NCBI RefSeq assembly: GCF_000969645.2
Contig: NZ_CP014222.1
Span: 744,001 to 808,000 of the forward strand
Source of the DNA: Janthinobacterium sp. B9-8
GTDB lineage: Bacteria > Pseudomonadota > Gammaproteobacteria > Burkholderiales > Chitinibacteraceae
DNA length: 64,000 bases
Direction of reading: 5' to 3'
Part shown: in pieces, positions 8,685-16,236 of the stretch
How the letters are laid out: every line of letters begins with the position of its first letter
Position numbering within the stretch: the first letter of the stretch is position 1
Notes under the pieces: model-generated
Told to the model about the DNA's origin: nothing
What the model saw: only the letters and a program-made list of their open reading frames with translations
Databases searched by the model: none
Position numbers and translations under genes: made by a program

Positions 8685-8833
8685 GATAGAGAGCTAAACC
8701 TTGAACCACAGGGTAAAACGAGGACGCAAAGCTTCACAGAGAAAGGCATTAAATCGTTAGTTTCTTTGTGAAACTCTGTGCTCTCTGTGGTTCGATATTT
8801 TGCCCTCTCAGCTTTAAGCTGAAGTATCTTTAT
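8685..8833. repeat. Dispersed repeat family A, copy 1 (TTGAACCACAG / CTGTGGTTC)
   Basis: The 260-base gap between cysM and rnm holds a long imperfect palindrome: GAGAGCTAAACCTTGAACCA on the left, GCTCTCTGTGGTTC on the right, with CTTCACAGAGAAA and TTTGTGAAACTCTGTG as inner arms, then CTTTAAGCTGAAGTATCTTT. A second full copy is at 39912-40060 and partial copies are at 41295-41350 and 46713-46757. No gene is seen in it. Confidence 0.8.
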
Positions 8834-8885
8834 AATCAGGAGATACTTTGAAGTCATCATTTAGCTGTATTAGCAAGGAAAAAGC

Positions 8886-9755
8886 ATGACCCCCGTCGAT
8901 CTACATTGCCATTCAAACCATTCCGATGGCCTGCTTCCTGCGCGTGAAGTGGTGCGTAAAGCATTTGATCGCGGATGCCAATTATTTGCACTCACCGATC
9001 ATGATGAAACGCGTGGCCTTGCCGAGGCAGAAGACGAAGCCCAGCAATTAGGGATGAAGTTTATTAATGGCGTAGAAATATCAGTGAGCTGGGGCAAGCA
9101 TATTTTGCATATCGTTGGCCTTGGCTTTGATCGCAATAATGAAGCGCTGTTGGCGGGGCTGGCTAGCGTGCGTTCTGGCCGTGGTGAGCGAGCCGAGCGT
9201 ATGGCGGCCGAGCTGGATAAGGTGGGCATTCATGGCACCTTAGAAGGCGCTCGTCAGTATGCAGATAATCCAGCAATCCTGAGCCGTGCGCACTTTGCCC
9301 GCCATTTAGTTAAAACCGGTGTGTGTAAAGATATGGGCACGGTGTTTAAGCGCTATCTGGTGCGTGGCAAACCCGGCTTTGTTGAGCACGAATGGGCTAG
9401 ATTGCACGAGGCGATTGAATGGATTACTGGCGCGGGCGGTGTTGCTGTACTGGCCCACCCTGCGCGTTATGAAATGGGTAATGAAACACTCAGAGTGTTG
9501 CTCACCGAATATAAACGCCTTGGTGGCGAAGCCATTGAAGTGGTTTCAGGCTGCCACGGCATCCCCGATGCGGCGCGATTTGGCAGATTAGCGCAAGAAT
9601 TTGGCTTTTTGGCCTCTTGTGGTACGGATTATCACGCAACCGGCGAAGGTGCGCGTGAGCCGGGCCTAAATCCTGATCTGCCTATGGATTGTGCGCCCGT
9701 TTGGCATCGCTGGTTACCCCCAGAGACGATGTCCTCTTCAATTTCAGCAGGTTAA
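8886..9755 (+). CDS. rnm: PHP-domain 3',5'-nucleoside bisphosphate phosphatase / 5'-3' exoribonuclease (YciV/RNase AM)
   Basis: A 289-residue PHP metallophosphoesterase. Metal ligands are visible in order: DLHCHSNHSDG at residues 4-14, LFALTDHDETRG near 37, FINGVEISVSW near 61, VAVLAHPARYE near 190 and SCGTDYHA near 245. The YciV family removes the 3' phosphate from pAp-type nucleotides and in E. coli trims 5' ends of rRNA. It sits directly upstream of yciO (3-base gap), matching the rnm-yciO order known in gammaproteobacteria. Confidence 0.92.
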   Translation: MTPVDLHCHSNHSDGLLPAREVVRKAFDRGCQLFALTDHDETRGLAEAEDEAQQLGMKFINGVEISVSWGKHILHIVGLGFDRNNEALLAGLASVRSGRGERAERMAAELDKVGIHGTLEGARQYADNPAILSRAHFARHLVKTGVCKDMGTVFKRYLVRGKPGFVEHEWARLHEAIEWITGAGGVAVLAHPARYEMGNETLRVLLTEYKRLGGEAIEVVSGCHGIPDAARFGRLAQEFGFLASCGTDYHATGEGAREPGLNPDLPMDCAPVWHRWLPPETMSSSISAG

Positions 9756-9758
9756 ATA

Positions 9759-10382
9759 ATGTCTCAGTTTTTTTCTATTCATGCAGAAAACCCGCAAGCA
9801 CGCTTAATTAAACAAGCGGTGGATATTATTCGTAAGGGCGGCGTGGTGGTTTACCCAACGGATTCCTGTTACGCCATCGGCTGTAAGCTTGATTCCAAAG
9901 ATGCTTTAGAGCGAATCAAACGTATTCGCCAGCTAGATGACAAGCATCACTTTACCTTGGTTTGTAGCGATTTATCCCAGCTAGGCACTTACGCCAAAGT
10001 AGATAACCGCGTTTACCGTATTCTGAAAGCCACTACCCCTGGTAGCTATACTTTCATTCTCGAAGCCACCAAAGAAGTACCACGCCGCATCTGGCATCCT
10101 AAAAAATCCACAATTGGTTTGCGTGTGCCCGATCATCCGATTGCTTTAGCAATGCTGGAAGAATTAGGCGAGCCGATTTTATCGTCTACTTTGATTTTGC
10201 CAGGTGATGAAGACCCTTTAACTGATGCCTGGGAAATTCGAGATCGCCTAGAACATGATGTTGATCTGGTGATTGAAGGCGGCTATTGCGGTTTGGAGCC
10301 AACGACTGTCGTGGATTTATCGGGTGATGAAAGCGAGCTATTACGCACCGGAAAAGGCAGCTTAACCCCCTTGGGTTTATAA
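9759..10382 (+). CDS. yciO: YciO, Sua5/YrdC-family protein
   Basis: A 207-residue single-domain Sua5/YrdC-fold protein. Visible family motifs are IRKGGVVVYPTDSCYAIGC near 25-43, KHHFTLVCSDLSQLGTYA and TIGLRVPDHPIALAMLEELG. YrdC and Sua5 make threonylcarbamoyl-AMP for tRNA t6A; YciO is the paralogue, with weaker and debated activity. Length and the operon partner rnm favour YciO over TsaC. The canonical tsaC is expected elsewhere in the genome. Confidence 0.88.
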   Translation: MSQFFSIHAENPQARLIKQAVDIIRKGGVVVYPTDSCYAIGCKLDSKDALERIKRIRQLDDKHHFTLVCSDLSQLGTYAKVDNRVYRILKATTPGSYTFILEATKEVPRRIWHPKKSTIGLRVPDHPIALAMLEELGEPILSSTLILPGDEDPLTDAWEIRDRLEHDVDLVIEGGYCGLEPTTVVDLSGDESELLRTGKGSLTPLGL

Positions 10383-10387
10383 AAAGA

Positions 10388-10489
10388 GTGAGTAAACTTT
10401 TTGGCGAGCCATTGGGCATGAATGTGGTTCGATCAAGGACCAAAGTTGCTGTTGATGACGTAAGGCGCATTGCCTTGCAGCATCTCTAA
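10388..10489 (+). CDS. Possible 33-residue small ORF between yciO and the site-2 protease gene
   Basis: A short frame starts at GTG just after yciO and reads MSKLFGEPLG then MNVVRSRTKVAVDDVRRIAL then QHL. It has a start, a plausible amino-acid mix and sits in a compact co-directional string, but the upstream AAAAAGAG is only a weak ribosome site and I recognise no family. It may be a remnant or chance. Confidence 0.2.
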   Translation: MSKLFGEPLGMNVVRSRTKVAVDDVRRIALQHL

Positions 10490-10505
10490 TAAATAAGGGC
10501 ATTTA

Positions 10506-11147
10506 ATGGAATTGAATCTGATTCAAAAAATTGCCGTCATGGCATTGCCGGTTTTGTTTGCGATTACGGCGCATGAAGCGGCGCATGCCTATGCTGCCAA
10601 AAGATTAGGCGATCCAACGGCTTATTTATTAGGCCGTGTGACGTTTAATCCTCTAAAGCATATTGATCCAATTGGTACGATCTTACTGCCCTTGATTTTT
10701 CTTATGCTGCCAGGTGGTTTTTTGTTTGGTTGGGCCAAACCTGTGCCGGTGGATTTTGGGCGTTTAAACCATCCTAAGCGGGATATGTTGTGGGTGGCTG
10801 CTGCAGGGCCTGCTGCTAATTTTATGATGGCGATTATCTGGGGGCTTTTCTTTAAACTGGCAGAAGGTATGGATGGCAGCTCTTTTCAATTGCCCTTAGC
10901 CTATATGTCACAAGCAGGGATCAGCATTAATGTGGTGCTGATGGTGCTGAATTTAATCCCTGTGCCACCGCTGGATGGTGGACGCATGTTGATGTCAGTA
11001 TTGCCTGATCATTTGGCTGCTAAGCTCGCTTTGGTAGAGCCTTATGGCTTATTTGTATTAATTGGCCTGATGGCAACGGGGCTGCTGAACGGCATTATGT
11101 CGCCGTTTATTGCTTTGGCTTATCGCCTGATTCATTTTATTGTCTGA
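10506..11147 (+). CDS. Site-2 protease family (M50) membrane metalloprotease
   Basis: A 213-residue integral membrane zinc protease of the small YwhC/Rv-type M50 branch. The catalytic HExxH is HEAAHAYAAKRLGDPTA near residue 23-40, and the second conserved element NLIPVPPLDGGR near residue 153-164 supplies the third metal ligand. GRVTFNPLKHIDPIGTILLP is a hallmark of this subgroup. Substrate is unknown; relatives cut membrane-anchored regulators. It lies between yciO and trpS, an order common in Neisseriales and other betaproteobacteria. Confidence 0.92.
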   Translation: MELNLIQKIAVMALPVLFAITAHEAAHAYAAKRLGDPTAYLLGRVTFNPLKHIDPIGTILLPLIFLMLPGGFLFGWAKPVPVDFGRLNHPKRDMLWVAAAGPAANFMMAIIWGLFFKLAEGMDGSSFQLPLAYMSQAGISINVVLMVLNLIPVPPLDGGRMLMSVLPDHLAAKLALVEPYGLFVLIGLMATGLLNGIMSPFIALAYRLIHFIV

Positions 11148-11203
11148 CTAAGTAAAGTGGATGCGTGTTTATAAACCACCTGCTCTGCGGCTAAGGATTT
11201 GCA

Positions 11204-12406
11204 ATGTTTCCCGATCGTGTTCTTTCTGGTATGCGCCCTACAGGCAAGCTGCATCTGGGCCATTATCATGGTGTGTTAAAGAATTGGGTGCAGCTGCAAA
11301 GCGAGTACCCATGCTTATTTATGGTGGCTGACTGGCATGCACTGACCACAAATTATGATGATGTGGCGGTGATTGAAAAAAATGTCTGGGATATGGTGAT
11401 TGATTGGATTGCCGCGGGTGTTGATCCCGCACAAGCCACTATTTTTATTCAAAGTCGCGTGCCAGAACATGCGGAGCTTCAACTTTTATTATCAATGATT
11501 ACTCCGCTTTCCTGGCTGGAGCGAGCACCCAGTTATAAAGATCAAATTGAAAAGTTAAGTCATAAAGATTTGGATACCTTTGGTTTCTTGGGCTATCCCA
11601 TGCTGCAAGCGGCAGATATCTTGCTTTACCGCAGTAATTTGGTGCCTGTGGGTGAAGACCAGGTGCCGCATATCGAAATTACGCGGGAAGTGGCGCGCCG
11701 CTTTAATCATGTATTTGGCAAAGAATTAGGTTTTGTAGAGAAAGCCGAAGCGGCCGTTAAGAAAATTGGCGGGAAAAAAGGCAAGCTATACGATGGTCTA
11801 CGTACCCGGTATCAGCAGGATGGCGATGTTGAGGCCTTGGAAGCCGCTCGTTCCCTATTGCAAGAAACGCAAAATCTAAGCCATGGTGACAGAGAGCGCT
11901 TATTTGGTTATCTGGAAGGCGGCGGCAAAATGATTTTGCCAGAGGCTCAGCCGTTGCTGACGGATGCACCGCGTTTAGCCGGCTTAGACGGGCAGAAAAT
12001 GTCTAAATCGTATGGCAACACCATTAATTTGCGTGAAACGGCTGATTCGGTGGTGAAAAAGATTAAGCAAATGCCGACTGATCCGGCTCGCGCCCGCCGT
12101 GCTGATGCAGGGGATCCAGAGCGCTGCCCGGTGTGGAAGCTGCATCAGGTTTACTCGGATGCTCCTCTTCAGAAGTGGGTGGTGGAAGGCTGTAAGAGCG
12201 CAGGTATCGGCTGCCTTGAATGTAAACAGCCGGTAATTGATGGCATATTGGCAGAACAAAAACCCATGCTGGAGCGTGCCCAGCCTTATTTGGAAGATCT
12301 CACATTAGTAAAAAGTATTGTGGCCGATGGCTGTGAGCGCGCCAGAGATTTGGCTCGCGACACGATGCGGGATGTGCGGGAAGCAATGGGCCTGGCGTAT
12401 AGCTAA
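11204..12406 (+). CDS. trpS: Tryptophan--tRNA ligase
   Basis: Charges tRNA-Trp with tryptophan. The 400-residue class Ic synthetase has the HIGH-type motif GKLHLGHYHGVL near residue 15 and the KMSKS loop GLDGQKMSKSYGN near residue 262. It is longer than the roughly 330-residue E. coli enzyme because of a lysine-rich insert before the KMSKS loop (KKIGGKKGKLYDGLRTRY), a form typical of betaproteobacteria. ATG start; weak ribosome site GGATTTGCA. Confidence 0.96.
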   Translation: MFPDRVLSGMRPTGKLHLGHYHGVLKNWVQLQSEYPCLFMVADWHALTTNYDDVAVIEKNVWDMVIDWIAAGVDPAQATIFIQSRVPEHAELQLLLSMITPLSWLERAPSYKDQIEKLSHKDLDTFGFLGYPMLQAADILLYRSNLVPVGEDQVPHIEITREVARRFNHVFGKELGFVEKAEAAVKKIGGKKGKLYDGLRTRYQQDGDVEALEAARSLLQETQNLSHGDRERLFGYLEGGGKMILPEAQPLLTDAPRLAGLDGQKMSKSYGNTINLRETADSVVKKIKQMPTDPARARRADAGDPERCPVWKLHQVYSDAPLQKWVVEGCKSAGIGCLECKQPVIDGILAEQKPMLERAQPYLEDLTLVKSIVADGCERARDLARDTMRDVREAMGLAYS

Positions 12407-12446
12407 GGCGTTGTTAAGTGATGGGCTTAAATAAAGGTTGGGGCTT

Positions 12447-12788
12447 ATGTTGGAAAAAAAACGGAGTGCGGTATTGCCCATTGTTTTAATTGCCATTGGT
12501 GGCGGCTGGTTGGTGAACGAGCTGCAGCTGATGCCGCAAATAAGTACTTTGATTATTCTGGGCTTAATTGGGGCAGGGATTGCGGTGCTGGCTGTTGAGG
12601 GGCTTAATAAATCAAGCGTGGTGACCGCCCCGATGTTGATTGCTACGGGCTTTGCTATTTATTTGAAAGACTATCATGCTATTGGATTGAAGCTTTCTAT
12701 CCCTGCGCTGATGGTTTTAGCAGGCATCTTGATGCTGTTAGCCAGATCCCGGCATATTGCGGAGCGGATTGAGCCAGAGCAGGATTAA
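12447..12788 (+). CDS. Small hypothetical membrane protein
   Basis: A 113-residue protein with four hydrophobic segments (about 10-25, 33-53, 61-80 and 87-103), short polar loops and a charged C-terminus IAERIEPEQD. The N-terminal pair resembles the LiaF/DUF5668-like transmembrane domain, a weak match by eye only. The ATG at 12447 follows AAAGG with good spacing; an in-frame TTG three codons earlier is less likely. It directly follows trpS and might be co-transcribed. Function unknown. Confidence 0.7.
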   Translation: MLEKKRSAVLPIVLIAIGGGWLVNELQLMPQISTLIILGLIGAGIAVLAVEGLNKSSVVTAPMLIATGFAIYLKDYHAIGLKLSIPALMVLAGILMLLARSRHIAERIEPEQD

Positions 12789-12826
12789 ACAGTAGGGCAA
12801 AATCCTAGCTTGTTTGTAAATACAGA

Positions 12827-13108
12827 TTAAACAATAGGATGTTTGCTGGCAAATTCGCGTTTTTGCAATGGTGTCCATTGTTTGATGGTGTATTCGGTGC
12901 TGGCTGCGCTTGCGCGGTCGCTAAATTCAATAACGGCTAATAATTTAAGTGGTGGGCGGATTCGCGTATAGCGTGCACCTTTTCCTTTTACATGTGCAGC
13001 ATAGCGTTTTTCCACATTTACGGTAATGCCTGTATAGATTGAATTATCCTGACATTCGATCAGGTATAAAAACCATAGTTTGTGGGGGCTTGCTCGTTCT
13101 TTAGGCAT
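12827..13108 (-). CDS. GIY-YIG nuclease superfamily protein
   Basis: A 93-residue stand-alone GIY-YIG domain of the YhbQ type. The opening WFLYLIECQDNSIYTGITVN holds the two tyrosines of the signature (Y-L then Y-T-G), followed by the catalytic arginine region NVEKRYAAH and the KGKGARYTRIRPPLKLLAVIEF segment; E67-like and N-terminal residues typical of the family are present. E. coli YhbQ has DNA-damage-related nuclease activity. Its start codon is only six bases from that of the divergent spermidine-synthase-like gene. Confidence 0.9.
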   Translation of the reverse strand: MPKERASPHKLWFLYLIECQDNSIYTGITVNVEKRYAAHVKGKGARYTRIRPPLKLLAVIEFSDRASAASTEYTIKQWTPLQKREFASKHPIV

Positions 13109-13114
13109 ATTGCA

Positions 13115-13861
13115 ATGACCTTTTCTGAATCTCTTGAAAAATCACTCTATCTTACTGTGGAAGATGGCTGTAAATCCTTGCGCTTTGATAGCCATTCAAT
13201 ACAAAGCGCAATGAATTTAGATGATCCCTATTCACTGGCTTTAGGTTATTCACAAACCATGATGGGCTTTTTGTTGTTTAGCCCAGAGCCAAAGCATGTG
13301 TTGATTGTGGGGCTGGGCGGGGGATCTTTGCCCAAGTATTGCTATCGCTACCTGCCTGATTGCAAAGTAAGCACATTAGAAATCAATGAAGACGTGATTG
13401 CGCTTCGTGATGAGTTTTTAATCCCTCGTGATAATGAACGATTTACAATTATTCAAACCGATGCCGTAGATTATATCACTCAGGGTTTGGCTGAAGCAGA
13501 TGTGATTATGCTCGATGCTTATGATGAAGAAGGCTTGCCCGCAGTATTGGCCACTGAGTCTTATTACGATCACTGCCGTATGGCTTTATCTGAGCAAGGT
13601 GTCTTGGTGATTAATTTGTGGGGTACTGATCCAAAGCTCAATATTTATATAGAGCGATTAAAGCGGGTATTTAATGGCCAAGTATGGTTTTGCCGTGCAT
13701 TTCATAGCTATAACGTGATTGTATTTGCCAGTAACGATGAAAATTTTAAAATAAACTGGATCAAATTATTGTTTTTAGCTTCTAGGTTAGAATCTCAGCA
13801 CCATGTGGATTTACAAGGTATTGTGCGGCGTTTACGTGCAGGCTTGCCTTATTCGCTGTAA
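13115..13861 (+). CDS. Spermidine synthase-like methyltransferase-fold protein
   Basis: A 248-residue Rossmann-fold protein with the nucleotide motif VLIVGLGGGSLPKYCYRYLP near residue 65-85 and acidic residues that bind the amine or thioether substrate (STLEINEDVI, DAVDYI, IMLDAYDEEGLP). This matches the spermine/spermidine synthase superfamily, but it lacks the N-terminal beta-hairpin domain of true SpeE, and no speD lies nearby. Many such proteins are uncharacterised transferases. The ATG at 13115 gives a product beginning MTFSESLEKSLYLTVEDG, as in related proteins. Confidence 0.8.
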   Translation: MTFSESLEKSLYLTVEDGCKSLRFDSHSIQSAMNLDDPYSLALGYSQTMMGFLLFSPEPKHVLIVGLGGGSLPKYCYRYLPDCKVSTLEINEDVIALRDEFLIPRDNERFTIIQTDAVDYITQGLAEADVIMLDAYDEEGLPAVLATESYYDHCRMALSEQGVLVINLWGTDPKLNIYIERLKRVFNGQVWFCRAFHSYNVIVFASNDENFKINWIKLLFLASRLESQHHVDLQGIVRRLRAGLPYSL

Positions 13862-13948
13862 ATCGTCGGGTTATCCGGCTGATTTTTCGCCTTGCCAATA
13901 AGCTGGTATGATCCCGCCTTTATTGAAGTATTAACAAGAGATAAAGCA

Positions 13949-14179
13949 ATGCAAGAATTTGAAGTTGAACTCAGTAATGAATTTATCGAGTTGCATAACC
14001 TGCTGAAAATTACCCAAGTAGCGACTTCTGGCGGTGAAGGCAAGCAAATTGTGGCCTCAGGTGCTGTGCAGGTGGATGGACAGCAAGAGCTGCGTAAAGC
14101 ATGCAAGATCCGCGCCGGACAAGTGGTGCAGGTGGGTGATGCGGTGCTGATCCGTGTTGTGGCTGTAGCTGCAGAATAA
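13949..14179 (+). CDS. S4-domain RNA-binding protein, YbcJ-like
   Basis: A 76-residue S4-like domain: EFIELHNLLKITQVATSGGEG, then IVASGAVQVDGQQELRKACK and IRAGQVVQVGDAVLIRV. This is the YbcJ/YaaA-like small S4 family that binds structured RNA, possibly in ribosome assembly. The start ATG at 13949 has AAGAGA upstream and gives the family's normal length; an in-frame TTG 19 codons upstream would add an unrelated tail. Confidence 0.88.
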   Translation: MQEFEVELSNEFIELHNLLKITQVATSGGEGKQIVASGAVQVDGQQELRKACKIRAGQVVQVGDAVLIRVVAVAAE

Positions 14180-14183
14180 TGAT

Positions 14184-14657
14184 ATGAAGCAAATCTCTTC
14201 ACTTGATATCAAGCAATTAGCAGGGCAGGCCCATACTTCGCCACGCCGCCGTGCAAATTTTAATGTACACGGCGAATTAAGCGATCCGATTCAGCGGCTG
14301 GCTATAGCAATGGAGCCGGATACACTGGTTTGTCCACACCGCCATCCGCATACATGGGAGCTGCTTTATCCCTTGGCAGGGCGGTTTGTGGTGCTGAATT
14401 TTGATGAAGCAGGCTATGTGATTGAGCGCCGTATCTTGGGAGAAGAGAGCGCCGTGCTGGAAACAGCCGCTGGCGTGTGGCATGCAGTGCTTTCTCTTGA
14501 TGCAGGCGGGGTGATCTTTGAAGTAAAGCATGGCCCGTATAGGCCGATTGCCGAGGAAGACTTCGCACCATGGGGCCCCCAAGAGGGCGAGGCACGTGTT
14601 GCTGATTTACTGGCCTGGTATGCCAATGCTCAAGTGGGTGAGCGCTGGCCTGGTTGA
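14184..14657 (+). CDS. WbuC-like cupin metalloprotein
   Basis: A 157-residue cupin. Metal-ligand pattern HRHPHTWELLYPLAGRFVVL lies at about residue 52-72 and the second cupin motif GVWHAVLSLDAGGVIFEVKHGPY near 95-118. This arrangement matches the WbuC family (WbuC_N plus cupin), whose founding member sits in O-antigen clusters, though many members lie outside them. No sugar genes are nearby, so the substrate cannot be inferred. It starts four bases after the S4 gene and is likely co-transcribed. Confidence 0.82.
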   Translation: MKQISSLDIKQLAGQAHTSPRRRANFNVHGELSDPIQRLAIAMEPDTLVCPHRHPHTWELLYPLAGRFVVLNFDEAGYVIERRILGEESAVLETAAGVWHAVLSLDAGGVIFEVKHGPYRPIAEEDFAPWGPQEGEARVADLLAWYANAQVGERWPG

Positions 14658-14669
14658 TAGGCAATATGG

Positions 14670-14727
14670 GCTTACAGAAGACCTGCAACAAGATAGTCTG
14701 CAGGTCGTGAAGTCTTGTTTCGTAAGC
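14670..14727. other. Long imperfect hairpin between convergent genes
   Basis: GCTTAC at 14670-14675 pairs with GTAAGC at 14722-14727, and inside it GACCTGCA at 14680-14687 pairs with TGCAGGTC at 14699-14706. No T-run follows, so it is not a textbook terminator, but it lies between the convergent cupin and crotonase genes and could halt or protect transcripts. Confidence 0.45.
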
Positions 14728-14746
14728 TGTAATGATTAGGCAGGCT

Positions 14747-15442
14747 TTAATCTAAGCTGAGCGTTGTTTTATCTAGCTCTATCGCTGCATCCAGTGAGGC
14801 AAGCAGCTCTTTGCGCACTTTAAGCTTGGTATTTCTGTGCGCTTTCATACTTATTTTTTTGAGTGATTCTGCGACGGCCTGCGCACTGCTGGCCAGAGCT
14901 TCCGGTTCTACTAGTAAGTCTAAAAATCCGGCAGCCAAAGCGTTTTCCGGATTAAACATCTCCCCATTGACCACCGAGCGTTGAAATGCCGCCGGGCTTA
15001 AGCGATTGCGTGCGATCTCTATGCCCGTGTAAGGCATGGTCATGCCAATTTTCACCTCATTTAATCCAATACTAAACGGCCCTGCTACCCCTATGCGGTA
15101 ATCCGCAGAGAGCAAAAGAAATGCGCCTTTTGCAATAGCATGGCCCGGGCATGCCACGATCACCGGATAGGGGTGTGACAATAGTCGGCGGCTAAGCGTG
15201 GAGCCAGCGGTGACGAGCGGAATAGCATGATCTAAGCCCGAAGTCATTACCTTCAAATCGTAACCTGCAGATAAAACGCCCGCGGCTGCGGTGATTAAAA
15301 CCACCGCCTGATCTTGCTCGGCCTGATCTAAAGCTTGGTTAAAAGCATCAATAACAGCCATAGAAATAGCATTAACTTTGCCATTGGCCAGCGTTAAAGT
15401 GGCAATGCCATCGTTATATTGGTAATTAACAAATGAATTCAT
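14747..15442 (-). CDS. Crotonase / enoyl-CoA hydratase family protein
   Basis: A 231-residue crotonase-fold protein: LTLANGKVNAISMAVIDAFN at the N-terminus, the oxyanion loop VLSAGYDLK near 56-64 and the second loop CPGHAIAKGAFLLLSADYRIG near 98-118. The active-site glutamates of true enoyl-CoA hydratase (in the GGG/GAG and ExKxG regions) are not clearly both kept: LNEVKIGMTMP supplies one. It is shorter than the typical 255-260 residues. Reaction therefore uncertain: hydratase, isomerase or thioesterase-like. Stand-alone gene. Confidence 0.85.
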   Translation of the reverse strand: MNSFVNYQYNDGIATLTLANGKVNAISMAVIDAFNQALDQAEQDQAVVLITAAAGVLSAGYDLKVMTSGLDHAIPLVTAGSTLSRRLLSHPYPVIVACPGHAIAKGAFLLLSADYRIGVAGPFSIGLNEVKIGMTMPYTGIEIARNRLSPAAFQRSVVNGEMFNPENALAAGFLDLLVEPEALASSAQAVAESLKKISMKAHRNTKLKVRKELLASLDAAIELDKTTLSLD

Positions 15443-16236
15443 AATTTAGCTCTGCAAAAAGGAATGGACTAGACCTTAACGATTCCATCTGAGCCGGTAA
15501 AGTAGGGCTAGCCCGCTTGCATCAGCCCATCGTTTGATTTCGGCGTACTTTATGCTGCTGCACAAAGTGATTACCTGAGTATTTCATATTTCTTTTATGG
15601 TGCGGTGCACTATGTAAATAGTGTGGTAGATATCACTCATTTGTAATGTTAAGCAGGTAATGGCAGATAAATAAATTGTGGCTGAAAACTACAAATTTTT
15701 GAGTATTTTCACCCCGTTTTTATTGGGGAAAACGTATTAATAGTACAAGCTAGAGCATAAAGAAAGCATAAAAATGCTTGTAATTTCTTTCAATTATAGA
15801 GCTTCACTCACTTATTGATAAGTGGTTGCTGCTTGTTTTGCTTACAAACAATTTTGATGCAATGCTTAATTGTCATTGGTTTTATGGTGGGTTGATTGCT
15901 ATCTTGTTGATTTAATTAAAATAAGTATTTTATCTTATTGCTATTTTTCTTGTAAAAAATAGTTCAAAAACGGAAATTTATCTGTAAGCGACTCAAGTTA
16001 GGAGTATCCCTAGCTTGCCGATCATTTCTTGATTTGCATCAAAACAGAACAAAAAACCAACATTTAAAACTAAAGCCACCTGCCCCTTGTTTTGGTTACA
16101 TACCGTTACATTTACAACATTCACCTATGGTAATTTTTACTTAGCGAAAGCCGCGGACACAAAGACAGCGGCAAGCAGAGCGAGGAATCTCACTTTTACG
16201 GTGAGTATTTGTAAGTCTAAAAATCAGGGGGCTTTC
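15443..16236. promoter_or_regulatory. 794-base AT-rich upstream region of the TonB-dependent receptor gene, with two CACT-N-AGTG palindromes
   Basis: No convincing gene is seen here. Two short perfect palindromes share the same ends: CACTATGTAAATAGTG at 15608-15623 (6-base arms) and CACTTATTGATAAGTG at 15809-15824 (7-base arms). They could be operators for the divergent crotonase and receptor genes. The stretch 15700-15960 is very AT-rich. A long translated extension from 16087 is open but has no ribosome site and no signal-peptide logic, so I treat it as leader. Confidence 0.35.

Noticed and set aside
8594..8860. 88-codon reverse frame behind cysM
   Set aside because: It translates the family A repeat and the cysM end; no ribosome site and no family.
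15443..16236. tRNA, small RNA or riboswitch in the long gap before the receptor gene
   Set aside because: I looked for cloverleaf arms, T-loop words and known aptamer-like conserved cores and saw none; only two short palindromes stand out.
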